A stretch of DNA of 59,956 bases, taken from assembly GCA_947301965.1 (NCBI GenBank), contig CAMYUM010000009.1, positions 1-59,956 of the forward strand. Direction: 5' to 3'. The notes under the pieces are model-generated. The model worked only from the letters and a program-made list of their open reading frames with translations, did no database searches and was not told where the DNA came from. Below, piece after piece: positions 46,401-54,693 of this stretch. Origin of the DNA: an uncultured Azospirillum sp. (GTDB taxonomy: Bacteria; Pseudomonadota; Alphaproteobacteria; RF32; CAG-239). Numbering within the stretch: the first letter of the stretch is position 1; every line of letters starts with the position of its first letter. The position numbers were made by a program, and so were the translations under genes.

Positions 46401-46961
46401 ACCGAATAAATCAATACGTAGCGGTTGCGGATTGCCGACCGGAAAAATATCTAATATATCGCCGCGGACGGCATATTCCGCAGGCTCCATAACCTGTTCT
46501 ACCCGTGTGTAACCATTGAGCGAAACATAATGTAAAAAGTCGGTGAGACTGAGCCGAGAGCCGACTTGAATCGATTTTACCGAATTTAAGAATACTTTTT
46601 TTGGGGGGAGTTTCTGCATTACTGCCCCAATACTGGTGACAATAATCCGCGGTTTTGCAGATGTAGGGTTTAGAGCCAAATGGGCAAGGACGTCAACTCT
46701 TTCGGCAACAATGTTAACGTTAGGCGATATACGATCGTAGGGAACAGTATCCCATGCCGGAAAGGTAAGAATTTCAGTTTCTGGGGCTATGTAACGCAAC
46801 ACGGAGGCTGTTTGCGCCAAAGAAGAACCATCGGAAGCTATAAAAATGATATCGTTTTTTGAAAGTTGAAGGATTTTTTGTAAAACAAAAGCTTCAGCTC
46901 CGTCGGCAACCGATGAGATGCTTTTGATTTCAGGGGGTAGTTTTTTCAACTGTTCAAGCAT
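43488..46961 (-). CDS. mfd: Transcription-repair coupling factor Mfd
   Basis: Mfd removes stalled RNA polymerase at lesions and recruits UvrA. The ATG at 46961 gives 1157 residues, normal for the family; an in-frame ATG at 47057 would overlap recG on the other strand. Parts in order are the UvrB-like N-terminal region, the RNAP-interaction CarD-like domain (GELVVHIEHGIGRFMGLENI) and the RecG-like motor with GDVGFGKTEVAL and IIDEEQHFGVAHKE. The TRCF C-terminal domain follows. It diverges from recG across 83 bp. Confidence 0.97.
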   Translation of the reverse strand: MLEQLKKLPPEIKSISSVADGAEAFVLQKILQLSKNDIIFIASDGSSLAQTASVLRYIAPETEILTFPAWDTVPYDRISPNVNIVAERVDVLAHLALNPTSAKPRIIVTSIGAVMQKLPPKKVFLNSVKSIQVGSRLSLTDFLHYVSLNGYTRVEQVMEPAEYAVRGDILDIFPVGNPQPLRIDLFGDEIEKIRTFDVLTQRTTGEKSHYTFQAAGEVILDENTIKSFRSHYREKFGAACKDDEIYEAVSNSKKYMGMENWLPFFYEDTLPALFDYLPQATIIFGRNAEAAMQAKNDGIIDHYQARLEALSLKTPQNEVDTYRPVPPEQMFLQPKDILPKVDLQLTSLNLPQSDSNIDAATIPCRDFSSAKNITPSQVYTELLNSLTEYGKLSRFICCYTAGSRERIFTLLNEATSNNNLKLNLSLADNWHDACLKSQSSTVLIVLGLQHGFRNQDFYFISEQDIFGPRQNRHTSHKVSSKDFIADVSSLNIGELVVHIEHGIGRFMGLENISAGGADHDCLKIVYANDDKLFVPVENIEMVSRYGADDENIQLDTLGGMAWEAKKAKVKKRIHELAEKLIAIAARRQLKKAETYIASDGMYDEFCSGFPYNETDDQLNAINDVMADLSAGIPMDRLICGDVGFGKTEVALRAAFTVAMSGGQVALIVPTTLLARQHYLNFLQRMNGFPLKVAMLSRLTTVTEARKIKAGMKDGSVDIVIGTHALLSDNIEFNNLGLLIIDEEQHFGVAHKEKLKALKDDVHVLTLTATPIPRTLQLSLTGVKQLSIIATPPVDRLAARTFVMPFDRVMIKEAIYREKFRGGQTFVVCPRVSDIPEVQKILKEIAPDIKILVAHGQMPVKQLEDVMNSFVDKKGDILLSTTIIESGIDMPSVNTMIVYRADMFGLAQLYQLRGRIGRSKVRGYCYFTIPQHKMLKPIAERRLSILQALDSLGAGFSLASHDMDIRGSGNVLGEEQSGHIKDVGIALYHHMLEEEIMRIKNGEKLEEKSATDWSPQIITGVPIMISENYVHDLGVRLGLYKRIGSLEKPEELLDMREELVDRFGPIPPEVENLLKTVEIKQLCRQANIERIDAGAKGFVIGFHNNNFKSPEKLVDLISRSGGSIKVRPDQKIFIARDLDQYTQRLETIRNFIIKLINL

Positions 46962-47044
46962 GGTTTGTATCTTATTGTTTACATCTGTTTCAAAAATATA
47001 TACAATTATGCAAGAATAGCAATCAAATTTTGGGATTTTGAGCA

Positions 47045-49123
47045 ATGCGGCCGCCAATTTTGTTTCCTCTTTTTGCTGATGTAACCACCTTTGCGGGAAT
47101 TGGCAGTAAATATGCTAAGCTATTGGGAAATCTGGATATAAAGAAAATCGGCGATGTGCTTTGGCATTTGCCCTACTCTTTGGTTAACCGCAATATTGTT
47201 CCATCATTAAAAAATGTTAAAATCGGAGAGATAAACACGGTTGAGGTATCGGTAATTGAACACGAACCCCCGCGCCGAAAAAGCCAGCCTTATCGCGTAA
47301 TGTGCGAGGACAATCTCGGTAATCAATTATTGCTTTGTTTTTTTAAGGCTTATACCAGCTCTATTGAAAAAAATCTTCCGGTCGGGGAAAAACGTTTTGT
47401 CAGCGGTAAAATCGAGAGTTTTAACAATATGCTGCAAATGAGTCATCCCGATTATATTGTTAAAGACTTGAAGGCTGTTCCGCAGTATGAGCCGATATAC
47501 GGTTTGACCGCCGGAATTACAAATAAATTTATGAATAAACTGGCCGAACAGGCATTGCAAAGAGTGCCTGATTTTGCAGAATGGCAGGATGAAAATTTTC
47601 TGAAACAACGTAGATTTCCAAGTTTTAATCAGGCTATTATTGCGGTTCATCACCCTTGCAACATTGATGACTTGTTGCCAACAAATCCAATGAGAACACG
47701 GCTGGCATATGATGAACTGTTGGCAAATCAGTTGGCGTTGGCAATTGTACGGCAAAAAATCAAAAAACAGAAGGGAAGAAAGATTGCCGGCAACGGGTTG
47801 TTGCGGCGAAAAGTCTTGGATATGCTGCCTTTTAAGCTTACCAATGCACAGGAAAAAGTTTTAGGAGAGATTTTTGCCGACCAGGCAAGTGATAACCGTA
47901 TGTTGAGATTATTGCAGGGCGATGTCGGTAGCGGCAAGACCATTGTTGCCTTGTTGACCATGCTTAATGCCGTAGAATGCGGAACTCAAGCAGCAATTAT
48001 GGCTCCGACCGAGATTTTGGCTAAACAACATATGGAGACTATCGGACCCGTTTGTGAGGCAATCGGTTTGCGCGCAGAATTGTTAATCGGTAAAGTTAAA
48101 GGAAAAGCACGTAACAAAATTATTGCCGATTTAGCTGAAGGAAAAATAGATATCTTAATCGGTACCCACGCCTTGTTTGTTGAAGATGTGGAGTTTAATG
48201 ATTTGGCCTGCGTAATAATTGATGAACAACATCGTTTCGGTGTGCATCAGCGGCTTAATTTATCAAATAAGGGAAACAAGGCTGATATTTTGGTTATGAC
48301 TGCAACTCCTATTCCGCGAAGTTTGATTTTGACGGCTTTCGGAGATATGGAATATTCAAAAATCGATCAACTGCCGGAAGGGCGTAAACCTATTGATACA
48401 AGGGTTATGCCGCTGACTAAAGCCGATGATGTGATTGAAGCTCTGAAGAACAAATTGAAACAAGGAGCGCGGGCTTATTGGGTGTGTCCGTTGGTGGAGG
48501 AATCCGAAAAATTGGATTTGGCAGCAGCAGAGCAACGCTTTGAATTGTTGCAAAAAGTGTTTGGAGACAAGGTCGGACTCATTCACGGGAAGATGAAAGA
48601 AAAGCAAAAAGACGAAATTATGGAGCAATTTAAATCCGGCAAAATAAATCTTTTGGTGGCAACAACAGTTATTGAAGTCGGTGTTAATGTGCCGGAAGCA
48701 ACAATTATGATTATTGAGCACGCCGAACGTTTTGGACTGGCGCAATTGCACCAATTACGCGGACGGGTTAAGAGGAGTAACAATGCGGCAACCTGTTTGT
48801 TGCTTTACGGATATCCAATCAGTGATACCGCACGTGCTCGTTTGCAAGTTATGAAGCAAACCGAAGATGGATTTTTGATTGCGGAAGAAGATCTCAAATT
48901 ACGCGGTGGCGGCGAGATTTTGGGTACGAAGCAATCCGGATTTACCAATTTTAAGTTGGCAGATATGAGTGTTCATCAAGGATTGTTACTGACGGCTTCT
49001 CAAGATGCAAAAATGATTGTGAATAATGATCCCGACCTTAAAACTCCGCGCGGAGAGGCTTTACGTATCCTGCTCTATCTTTTTGAGCGAGACGATGCCG
49101 TAAAAACTTATTTGGCAGGATAA
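47045..49123 (+). CDS. recG: ATP-dependent DNA helicase RecG
   Basis: RecG reverses stalled forks and processes branched DNA. The wedge/OB domain occupies about residues 1-230. The motor has LLQGDVGSGKTIVALLTML, VIIDEQHRFGVHQR, VMTATPIPRSLILTAFGDM and QLHQLRGRVKRS. The 692-residue length is normal. No strong SD precedes the ATG at 47045. A bidirectional terminator separates it from rpoD. Confidence 0.97.
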   Translation: MRPPILFPLFADVTTFAGIGSKYAKLLGNLDIKKIGDVLWHLPYSLVNRNIVPSLKNVKIGEINTVEVSVIEHEPPRRKSQPYRVMCEDNLGNQLLLCFFKAYTSSIEKNLPVGEKRFVSGKIESFNNMLQMSHPDYIVKDLKAVPQYEPIYGLTAGITNKFMNKLAEQALQRVPDFAEWQDENFLKQRRFPSFNQAIIAVHHPCNIDDLLPTNPMRTRLAYDELLANQLALAIVRQKIKKQKGRKIAGNGLLRRKVLDMLPFKLTNAQEKVLGEIFADQASDNRMLRLLQGDVGSGKTIVALLTMLNAVECGTQAAIMAPTEILAKQHMETIGPVCEAIGLRAELLIGKVKGKARNKIIADLAEGKIDILIGTHALFVEDVEFNDLACVIIDEQHRFGVHQRLNLSNKGNKADILVMTATPIPRSLILTAFGDMEYSKIDQLPEGRKPIDTRVMPLTKADDVIEALKNKLKQGARAYWVCPLVEESEKLDLAAAEQRFELLQKVFGDKVGLIHGKMKEKQKDEIMEQFKSGKINLLVATTVIEVGVNVPEATIMIIEHAERFGLAQLHQLRGRVKRSNNAATCLLLYGYPISDTARARLQVMKQTEDGFLIAEEDLKLRGGGEILGTKQSGFTNFKLADMSVHQGLLLTASQDAKMIVNNDPDLKTPRGEALRILLYLFERDDAVKTYLAG

Positions 49124-49126
49124 GGA

Positions 49127-49153
49127 AAAGCCCCGAAATAATCGGGGCTTTTT
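49127..49153. terminator. Bidirectional terminator between recG and rpoD
   Basis: The stem AAAGCCCCGA / TCGGGGCTTT has T runs in both senses, serving the two converging genes. Confidence 0.9.
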
Positions 49154-51238
49154 TTATTGATCCAAAAATGAACGAAGTTTGCGTGAACGGCTCGGATGTT
49201 TGAGTTTGCGCAAGGCCTTAGCCTCAATTTGACGAATACGTTCACGAGTAACGTTAAACTGTTGCCCTACTTCTTCCAAAGTGTGATCGGTGTTCATGCC
49301 GATACCGAAACGCATACGCAAAACGCGCTCTTCACGTGGTGTCAAAGATGACAAGATGCGGGTGCATGTCTCTTTAAGGTTGGAGTGAATTGCCGAGTCA
49401 AGCGGTTGCAATGCGCTTTCATCAGGAATAAAATCACCGAGAGATGAATCTTCTTCATCACCTACAGGAGATTCCAAACTTACCGGTTCTTTAGCAATTT
49501 TCATAACCTTGCGTACCTTTTCCAACGGCATAGATAAACGAGCAGCCAGTTCTTCAGGTACCGGTTCACGTCCCATCTCGGATAGCATTTGACGAGAAGT
49601 GCGAACAAGTTTGTTGATGGTTTCAATCATATGAACAGGAATACGAATAGTGCGAGCCTGGTCAGCGATTGAACGAGTGATAGCCTGACGTATCCACCAT
49701 GTGGCATAGGTGGAAAACTTATATCCGCGGCGATATTCAAACTTGTCAACAGCTTTCATTAAACCGATGTTACCTTCTTGAATAAGGTCGAGGAATTGCA
49801 AACCACGGTTGGTGTATTTTTTGGCAATCGAAATAACCAAACGCAAGTTAGCCTCAATCATTTCTTTTTTGGCGCGGTCAGCTTCACGCTCACCTTTTTT
49901 GATGGTATCAACCATGCGGCGATATTCACTGATCGGCAAACCGCATTCTTGAGCCATTTGAGCTACGCTGTCGCGTAATTCGGTAATTTCGGTTCCGTAT
50001 TTGGTAACAAATTCCTGCCAGTGTTTATCTTTTTTGCGTGAAATGTTCTTTAACCAGTCGGGATCAAGTTCGGATTGTTGATATTCACTAAGAAAATCAT
50101 CGCGTTTTACCTTGCAGGACAAAGCATAACGGAGCAATTTTCCTTCAAGTCCCATAAGTCTTTTGTTGAGCTCGTTAAGTTGTTCAACAAGCTGCTCAAT
50201 CCGTCCGGCATTCAAGTGAATTGAACTCATTAACTCAACAAGTTCACGTTTTATCTGAACATATTTCTTTTCTAATGCAGGTTTAATTGATTTTCCGGAT
50301 ATAATCGAAGTAACACGCTGACTTTGAATTTTTTTCAAATCATCATAGTAGCTTGAAATCTTATTTAATATCTCAAGAACGGGTTCCCACAAAGCCTCTT
50401 CCATAGCGGAAACAGAAGCAGAAGAATGTCCGCTGACATCATCGTCATCGATATCTTCAGTAGAAGCATTTTCCCCTTCTTCGTTGTTTTCTTCCTTATC
50501 GGAAATGTCATCAACATCGTCGCTTTCACCATCATCTACGGTGTCTTCAAGATCCATATCTTCTTCAAGGTCTTCGTCTAAATCGTCAAGGTCATTTTCT
50601 TTATCGGCGATTTCAGCGGTAACTTTTTCAAGATCCATGACGTTTGATGCTCCGTCTTCGTCATCATATACGATAGCTTCGGGGTCATCACCATACATCA
50701 TCTCAAGATCAACAACATCGCGAAGCTGCATTTGTCCGTTTAACAGGTCATCACGCCATGAAGCAATAGCCTTAATAGTCATCGGGCTTTCGCACAAGCC
50801 GTCAATCATAACGGTTTTGCCGGCTTCGATACGTTTGGCAATAGCGATTTCACCGTCACGAGACAAAAGTTCAACACTACCCATTTCTTTCAAATACATA
50901 CGAACCGGGTCATCATAACGACCAACATCTTTTTCATCAAGGTTGCCGCTTTCGTCGTATTCTTCAGGAGTGTCTTCGCTTTCCTCAGCTTCAAAATTGT
51001 CGGCATCCGATTCGGATATGATACTTATGCCCATGTCCGAAATTTCAGCCATGATGTCTTCGATTTGTTCGGAAGATTCTTTTTCAGAAGGCAGAGCTTT
51101 ATTCAGCTCTTCAACCGTAATATATCCGCGGGCTTTCCCCTTTTCAATAATACGTTTGACGGCGCTACCCAAGCTGTCAATCAAGGGAGCATCCGAGTTA
51201 TTTGAATCGTAAAAATCTTGATTTTCTGTGTCTGACAT
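49154..51238 (-). CDS. rpoD: RNA polymerase primary sigma factor RpoD
   Basis: This is the housekeeping sigma-70 factor. Region 1.1 covers about residues 20-80 and region 1.2 has [21 protein letters not shown]. The non-conserved region is long and extremely acidic at about 185-275, with long Asp/Glu runs. Region 2 contains [21 protein letters not shown] and [17 protein letters not shown], region 3 follows, and region 4 ends the protein ([33 protein letters not shown]). The SD is AGGA. It forms the yqeY-dnaG-rpoD order of alphaproteobacteria. Confidence 0.98.
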   Translation of the reverse strand: MSDTENQDFYDSNNSDAPLIDSLGSAVKRIIEKGKARGYITVEELNKALPSEKESSEQIEDIMAEISDMGISIISESDADNFEAEESEDTPEEYDESGNLDEKDVGRYDDPVRMYLKEMGSVELLSRDGEIAIAKRIEAGKTVMIDGLCESPMTIKAIASWRDDLLNGQMQLRDVVDLEMMYGDDPEAIVYDDEDGASNVMDLEKVTAEIADKENDLDDLDEDLEEDMDLEDTVDDGESDDVDDISDKEENNEEGENASTEDIDDDDVSGHSSASVSAMEEALWEPVLEILNKISSYYDDLKKIQSQRVTSIISGKSIKPALEKKYVQIKRELVELMSSIHLNAGRIEQLVEQLNELNKRLMGLEGKLLRYALSCKVKRDDFLSEYQQSELDPDWLKNISRKKDKHWQEFVTKYGTEITELRDSVAQMAQECGLPISEYRRMVDTIKKGEREADRAKKEMIEANLRLVISIAKKYTNRGLQFLDLIQEGNIGLMKAVDKFEYRRGYKFSTYATWWIRQAITRSIADQARTIRIPVHMIETINKLVRTSRQMLSEMGREPVPEELAARLSMPLEKVRKVMKIAKEPVSLESPVGDEEDSSLGDFIPDESALQPLDSAIHSNLKETCTRILSSLTPREERVLRMRFGIGMNTDHTLEEVGQQFNVTRERIRQIEAKALRKLKHPSRSRKLRSFLDQ

Positions 51239-51414
51239 TATTTTTCCTAAAATCGACTTTAGTCCTCTCGGTGAGGATAAATTTTGCTAGCGGCTACTTT
51301 TTTAATGATTATTTGTTTATTTGTCAACAAAACGTTTGTTATTTGAGTAATATTTTCATACTACTGTAACAATAAATATGCCTAAGTTGGTGATTTTTAA
51401 AGCCTTTGGCGAAT

Positions 51415-53214
51415 TTAGATATTTTTTTCGTTCAGCAATGCCTGCCGATCTTTTTTGAGCATTTCATAGCGTTCATACACATCATCAGAGAACGACTCGG
51501 CGGTTTCCATAGCGCGAAGACATTCTTTTATATCTTTTTCAATTTGTCCGAGTTGCATTTCGAGGATTTTATTATGAATTTCTTCCCTAACCTTGGTAAT
51601 AAAATGGTTTTGCTGTTTCAACATCTTAAGTTCCCATAGTGATAAAACAATCTTGCCAAAATTAGAAGAATTAAGTTCGTTTATCATCGATTCGGCACTT
51701 AATTCATCATGCTCGTGGCTGATCTCAATCATTTTTTCCCAAAGCATATTGAGTTCGGCACTGGGAATTTCAAACATTCCCAATTGTTCCTCAAACTCTC
51801 CAATAAGTTGCGGATAATATATGAATGCGGAAAGCACAAAACGTGCAACATTCTCATCCAACGAGCGTTTTACTTTAAGGTTGGAGTTGGTATTTTTGCG
51901 GCGCACAGATGTGCTTTTTGAGGTTGACGGAGAAACCGGCTGAGAATGACGGATTTCATTATAGATGCGGGTGCGCATGTCTTGCAAATAATATCCCCTG
52001 ATCTTTTCGTCCGTAATTTTACCAATTTCTTCATAAATGTTTTTTTCAAACATGGCTTTTTGTTCGGGCGTGTCGATTGGCTGAGATTGTAAATTTTTGC
52101 GCCATAATAAATCTGCCAAAGGAGTGGTGTTGGTAATTGCTTTCTCGTATTCTTCAGCACCTTTGGCTTTTAAGAACTCATCAGGGTCCATTTTGTCAGG
52201 CAAAAATACGTATTTGAGCGAATATCCGGGTTTGAGTATGGGCAATACTCGGTCAACGGATCTGATTGCGGCTCGAACTCCGGCGCTGTCACCATCAAAA
52301 CAAAGGGTCGGTTCGGGACAGATTTTCCATGCTTCTTGGATTTGGTCTTCAGTAAGCGCCGTGCCCAAAGGCGCAACGGCATACTCAAACCCGTATTTGG
52401 ATTGAGCAATAACATCCATATAACCTTCGCAGACAATAATGCGTTTGTGCTCATAGGCTTTATCGCGGGCATAATTCAGATTATACAGGACTTTACGTTT
52501 ATTAAATATCGGTGTTTCCGGCGAATTGAGGTATTTGGGTTGTTCATCACCCATAACGCGTCCACCAAAGCCGATAATACGACCTCGCTTATCCATAATC
52601 GGAATGATGACACGATTGCGGAAAAAGTCGTAAACTTTAGAATTTTTCTCGGACAATACGGCAAGACCGAGTTCAATCATGTCGCTTTCGGAAACATTTT
52701 TGGATGATAAATAAGCGTACAAACCGTTGTTATCGGGGGCAAAGCCTAAACGAAATTTTTTGATAATTGCATCATCAAATCCCCGGCGATCCAAGTATTC
52801 AAAAGCCTCTCGTCCGGCCGGAAGAAGTAAGTTTTTCTCAAAAAATCCAGCAGCAAGTTCCATAATCTCGTACCAAGAGCTGCGATGTTTGGCTTCTTCC
52901 TCATTTTCACGACTGAATTGCGGAACTTTTAATCCAGCTTTATTGGCAAGCTTGGTAACTGCATCCATAAACGGAAGTCCTCCGGCTTCCATCTCAAACT
53001 TGATGACATCACCGTGCGCACCGCAACCGAAACAATGGTAAAAGCCTTTGGCTTCATTAACCGTAAATGAAGGTGTTTTTTCATTATGGAAAGGACACAG
53101 ACCGGTATATTCCCGCCCTTTACGTGTAAGCTTTACCCTAGCTCCGACCACATCGGCAATCGGAACTTTGGCGCGAATTTCATCAAGAAATCTATGAAAG
53201 TCTGTGTTTTCCAT
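51415..53214 (-). CDS. dnaG: DNA primase DnaG
   Basis: DnaG makes RNA primers for replication. The N-terminal zinc finger is complete (GLCPFHNEKTPSFTV then FYHCFGCGAHGD). The TOPRIM core includes IVCEGYMDVIAQSKYG, LCFDGDSAG and FLPDKMDPDEFL. The C-terminal helicase-binding part is from about residue 430. The 599-residue length is normal. It follows yqeY by 4 nt with no SD, so translation is probably coupled. Confidence 0.97.
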   Translation of the reverse strand: MENTDFHRFLDEIRAKVPIADVVGARVKLTRKGREYTGLCPFHNEKTPSFTVNEAKGFYHCFGCGAHGDVIKFEMEAGGLPFMDAVTKLANKAGLKVPQFSRENEEEAKHRSSWYEIMELAAGFFEKNLLLPAGREAFEYLDRRGFDDAIIKKFRLGFAPDNNGLYAYLSSKNVSESDMIELGLAVLSEKNSKVYDFFRNRVIIPIMDKRGRIIGFGGRVMGDEQPKYLNSPETPIFNKRKVLYNLNYARDKAYEHKRIIVCEGYMDVIAQSKYGFEYAVAPLGTALTEDQIQEAWKICPEPTLCFDGDSAGVRAAIRSVDRVLPILKPGYSLKYVFLPDKMDPDEFLKAKGAEEYEKAITNTTPLADLLWRKNLQSQPIDTPEQKAMFEKNIYEEIGKITDEKIRGYYLQDMRTRIYNEIRHSQPVSPSTSKSTSVRRKNTNSNLKVKRSLDENVARFVLSAFIYYPQLIGEFEEQLGMFEIPSAELNMLWEKMIEISHEHDELSAESMINELNSSNFGKIVLSLWELKMLKQQNHFITKVREEIHNKILEMQLGQIEKDIKECLRAMETAESFSDDVYERYEMLKKDRQALLNEKNI

Positions 53215-53218
53215 GCGA

Positions 53219-53674
53219 TTATTTGCTTAAAGCCGCTTTAATTTTACCGCTGGCAGACCCAAAATCCATCTGTCCGGCGTATTGTTCACGAAGTTTCCCC
53301 ATTACGGCGCCCATATCTTTCATTGATGAGGCGTTAAGTTCTTTAATGATTGAAGCAATGGCGGCATCAACCTCGGCATCGCTCATCTGTTTAGGCAAAA
53401 ACGAATTGATGATTGTAATTTCTTTTTCTTCTTTTTCTGCCAATTCGGGGCGGTTGCCGTCACGATACATTTTAGCTGATTCCTGACGTTGTTTAATCAT
53501 AGTCTGCATCATTGACATTAAATCAGCCTCAGCGGCACATTCTTTGCCTTTGCCACGGGCATCAACATCTTTTTCTTTAATGCCGGCCAAAATCATACGT
53601 GCAGTACTAAGTCTATCGGCATCATGGTTTTTCATTGAATCTTTGATTGCGTTTTGAATATCGTCTCTTAACAT
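53219..53674 (-). CDS. yqeY: GatB/YqeY domain protein
   Basis: The 151-residue protein has an N-terminal helical segment (LRDDIQNAIKDSMKNHDADRL) and the YqeY pattern MIKQRQESAKMYRDGNRPELAEKE, FLPKQMSDAEVDAAI and MGKLREQYAGQMDFGSASGKIK. The domain resembles the tail of GatB and may bind tRNA; the role of stand-alone YqeY is not settled. It begins the yqeY-dnaG-rpoD run and has GGAGA upstream. Confidence 0.95.
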   Translation of the reverse strand: MLRDDIQNAIKDSMKNHDADRLSTARMILAGIKEKDVDARGKGKECAAEADLMSMMQTMIKQRQESAKMYRDGNRPELAEKEEKEITIINSFLPKQMSDAEVDAAIASIIKELNASSMKDMGAVMGKLREQYAGQMDFGSASGKIKAALSK

Positions 53675-53752
53675 TGTTTTTCTCCATGATTAATTCTGCT
53701 ACCAATATACTTTATGGCTCATAAAATGCAATAAGAATAAAAATAAAAAAAC

Positions 53753-53808
53753 TTGACAAATGTACAAAATTTTTTCATATTGGCGCCATAAACTAATTAT
53801 TTGGGACT
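53753..53808 (+). promoter_or_regulatory. Promoter and SD-less leader of the carrier-protein unit
   Basis: TTGACA (53753-53758), a 17-bp spacer and CATATT (53776-53781) are followed by ACTAATTATTTG at 53792-53803, 5 nt before the ATG, the same 12-mer and distance as at 5929-5940. There is no SD. Confidence 0.75.
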
Positions 53809-54084
53809 ATGATTAAGAAATTAACTACTCACATTATTCGGCAAGCACTTGAGGAAACCGGGCTCTATCTTTATCGCAACGGGAACGAACTCAGGGAACT
53901 GCACAACAGTCTTGACGATCAGGCTTTTACATGTGCCTCGCTTGTCAATGATTTGTCTCTGGATTCAGTTGATATTGCATCACTGATCACTTACCTTGAA
54001 GACGAAGGTTTTACCTTTGAGCGTAAAGATGTAGCCAAGTGCGAAACCGTCGCTGACCTTATCGCCATTGCAAAAGTCAAGTAG
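53809..54084 (+). CDS. Acyl-carrier-protein-like protein, 91 aa
   Basis: The C-terminal half reads LVNDLSLDSVDIASLITYLEDEGF, which matches the carrier-protein helix II region with Ser53 in DSVD, the phosphopantetheine attachment site. VADLIAIAK at the end matches the final helix. The family carries acyl or amino-acyl groups as thioesters. Here no synthase, AMP-ligase or phosphopantetheinyl transferase gene is nearby. It is an expanded relative of the two units in the next gene (shared LDDQ/CDDQ, ASL/ADL, VADL/VADF patterns). First codons are AT-rich (MIKKLTT), and later codons are richer in C than in neighbouring genes. Confidence 0.7.
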   Translation: MIKKLTTHIIRQALEETGLYLYRNGNELRELHNSLDDQAFTCASLVNDLSLDSVDIASLITYLEDEGFTFERKDVAKCETVADLIAIAKVK

Positions 54085-54086
54085 CC

Positions 54087-54629
54087 ATGGACAGCTGTAT
54101 TGACATTCACGTGGGTTCCATAACCCTCGACATGTTCCGTAATGCCGCTGAGGTCACGCGGGGAGAAGATTATCTCAGAAAGTTCTGCGACGATCAGCTT
54201 GCAAAGGCTGACTTGGTCAAAGATCTCGGACTTGATTTTATCGGTATCACTAAAATCCGGTTGCAGTTGGAAACATGGTATCGCATCAAAATTGAAGAGC
54301 CCCCGACGGATCAGGCATTTAGTGTCGCTGACTTTTGTGCTCTGAAGATAACCCCGGAAGAAGATTATCGCTGTTGGATAACCCTCAGCATGCTTTGCAG
54401 AGCCATTGAGGCCACACGCGGCAGAGATTTTCTCGGCGGGTTCTCCGATGCCAGATTGGCAAAAGCCGATTTACTCAATGATTTAGGGTTTGACTCACTC
54501 GACATTATTGAAACCCAAGTCAACATGGAGAACATGTACAACATCAGAATTCGGGAAGACGGAGCAGAGACAGTCCGCACGGTCGCCGACTTTCTTGCTC
54601 TTGAAGCCCGGTTTAAATCTGGGTACTAA
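54087..54629 (+). CDS. Protein with two tandem carrier-like domains, the first lacking the serine
   Basis: The start is 2 nt after the 53809 gene, without an SD, so translation is probably coupled. Two homologous units are plain: about residues 10-87 (ADLVKDLGLDFIGITKIRLQ) and 97-172 (ADLLNDLGFDSLDIIETQVN). Both share ITLxM, ExTRGxDxL, LAKADL, a DLG motif and VADFxAL. In unit 1 the serine is Phe51; in unit 2 it is Ser137 in DSLD. So only unit 2 could carry phosphopantetheine. The body is C-rich relative to neighbours. The function is unknown; a terminator follows. Confidence 0.7.
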   Translation: MDSCIDIHVGSITLDMFRNAAEVTRGEDYLRKFCDDQLAKADLVKDLGLDFIGITKIRLQLETWYRIKIEEPPTDQAFSVADFCALKITPEEDYRCWITLSMLCRAIEATRGRDFLGGFSDARLAKADLLNDLGFDSLDIIETQVNMENMYNIRIREDGAETVRTVADFLALEARFKSGY

Positions 54630-54637
54630 TTCTCCAC

Positions 54638-54677
54638 AATCCCCCTTAAGCACCGGCGCTTTTGGGGGATTTTTTTA
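54638..54677 (+). terminator. Terminator of the carrier-protein unit
   Basis: AATCCCCC pairs with GGGGGATT around an inner AAGC / GCTT stem, followed by seven T residues. Confidence 0.88.
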
Positions 54678-54693
54678 TAAAAGATAAATAAGT

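Noticed and set aside
46962-47057. Longer Mfd start at 47057
   Set aside because: It would overlap the start of divergent recG and add residues without family similarity; the ATG at 46961 gives the normal length.
50484-50918. Serine-rich open frame on the plus strand
   Set aside because: It is the antisense of the acidic part of rpoD; runs of Asp/Glu codons read as Ser in reverse.
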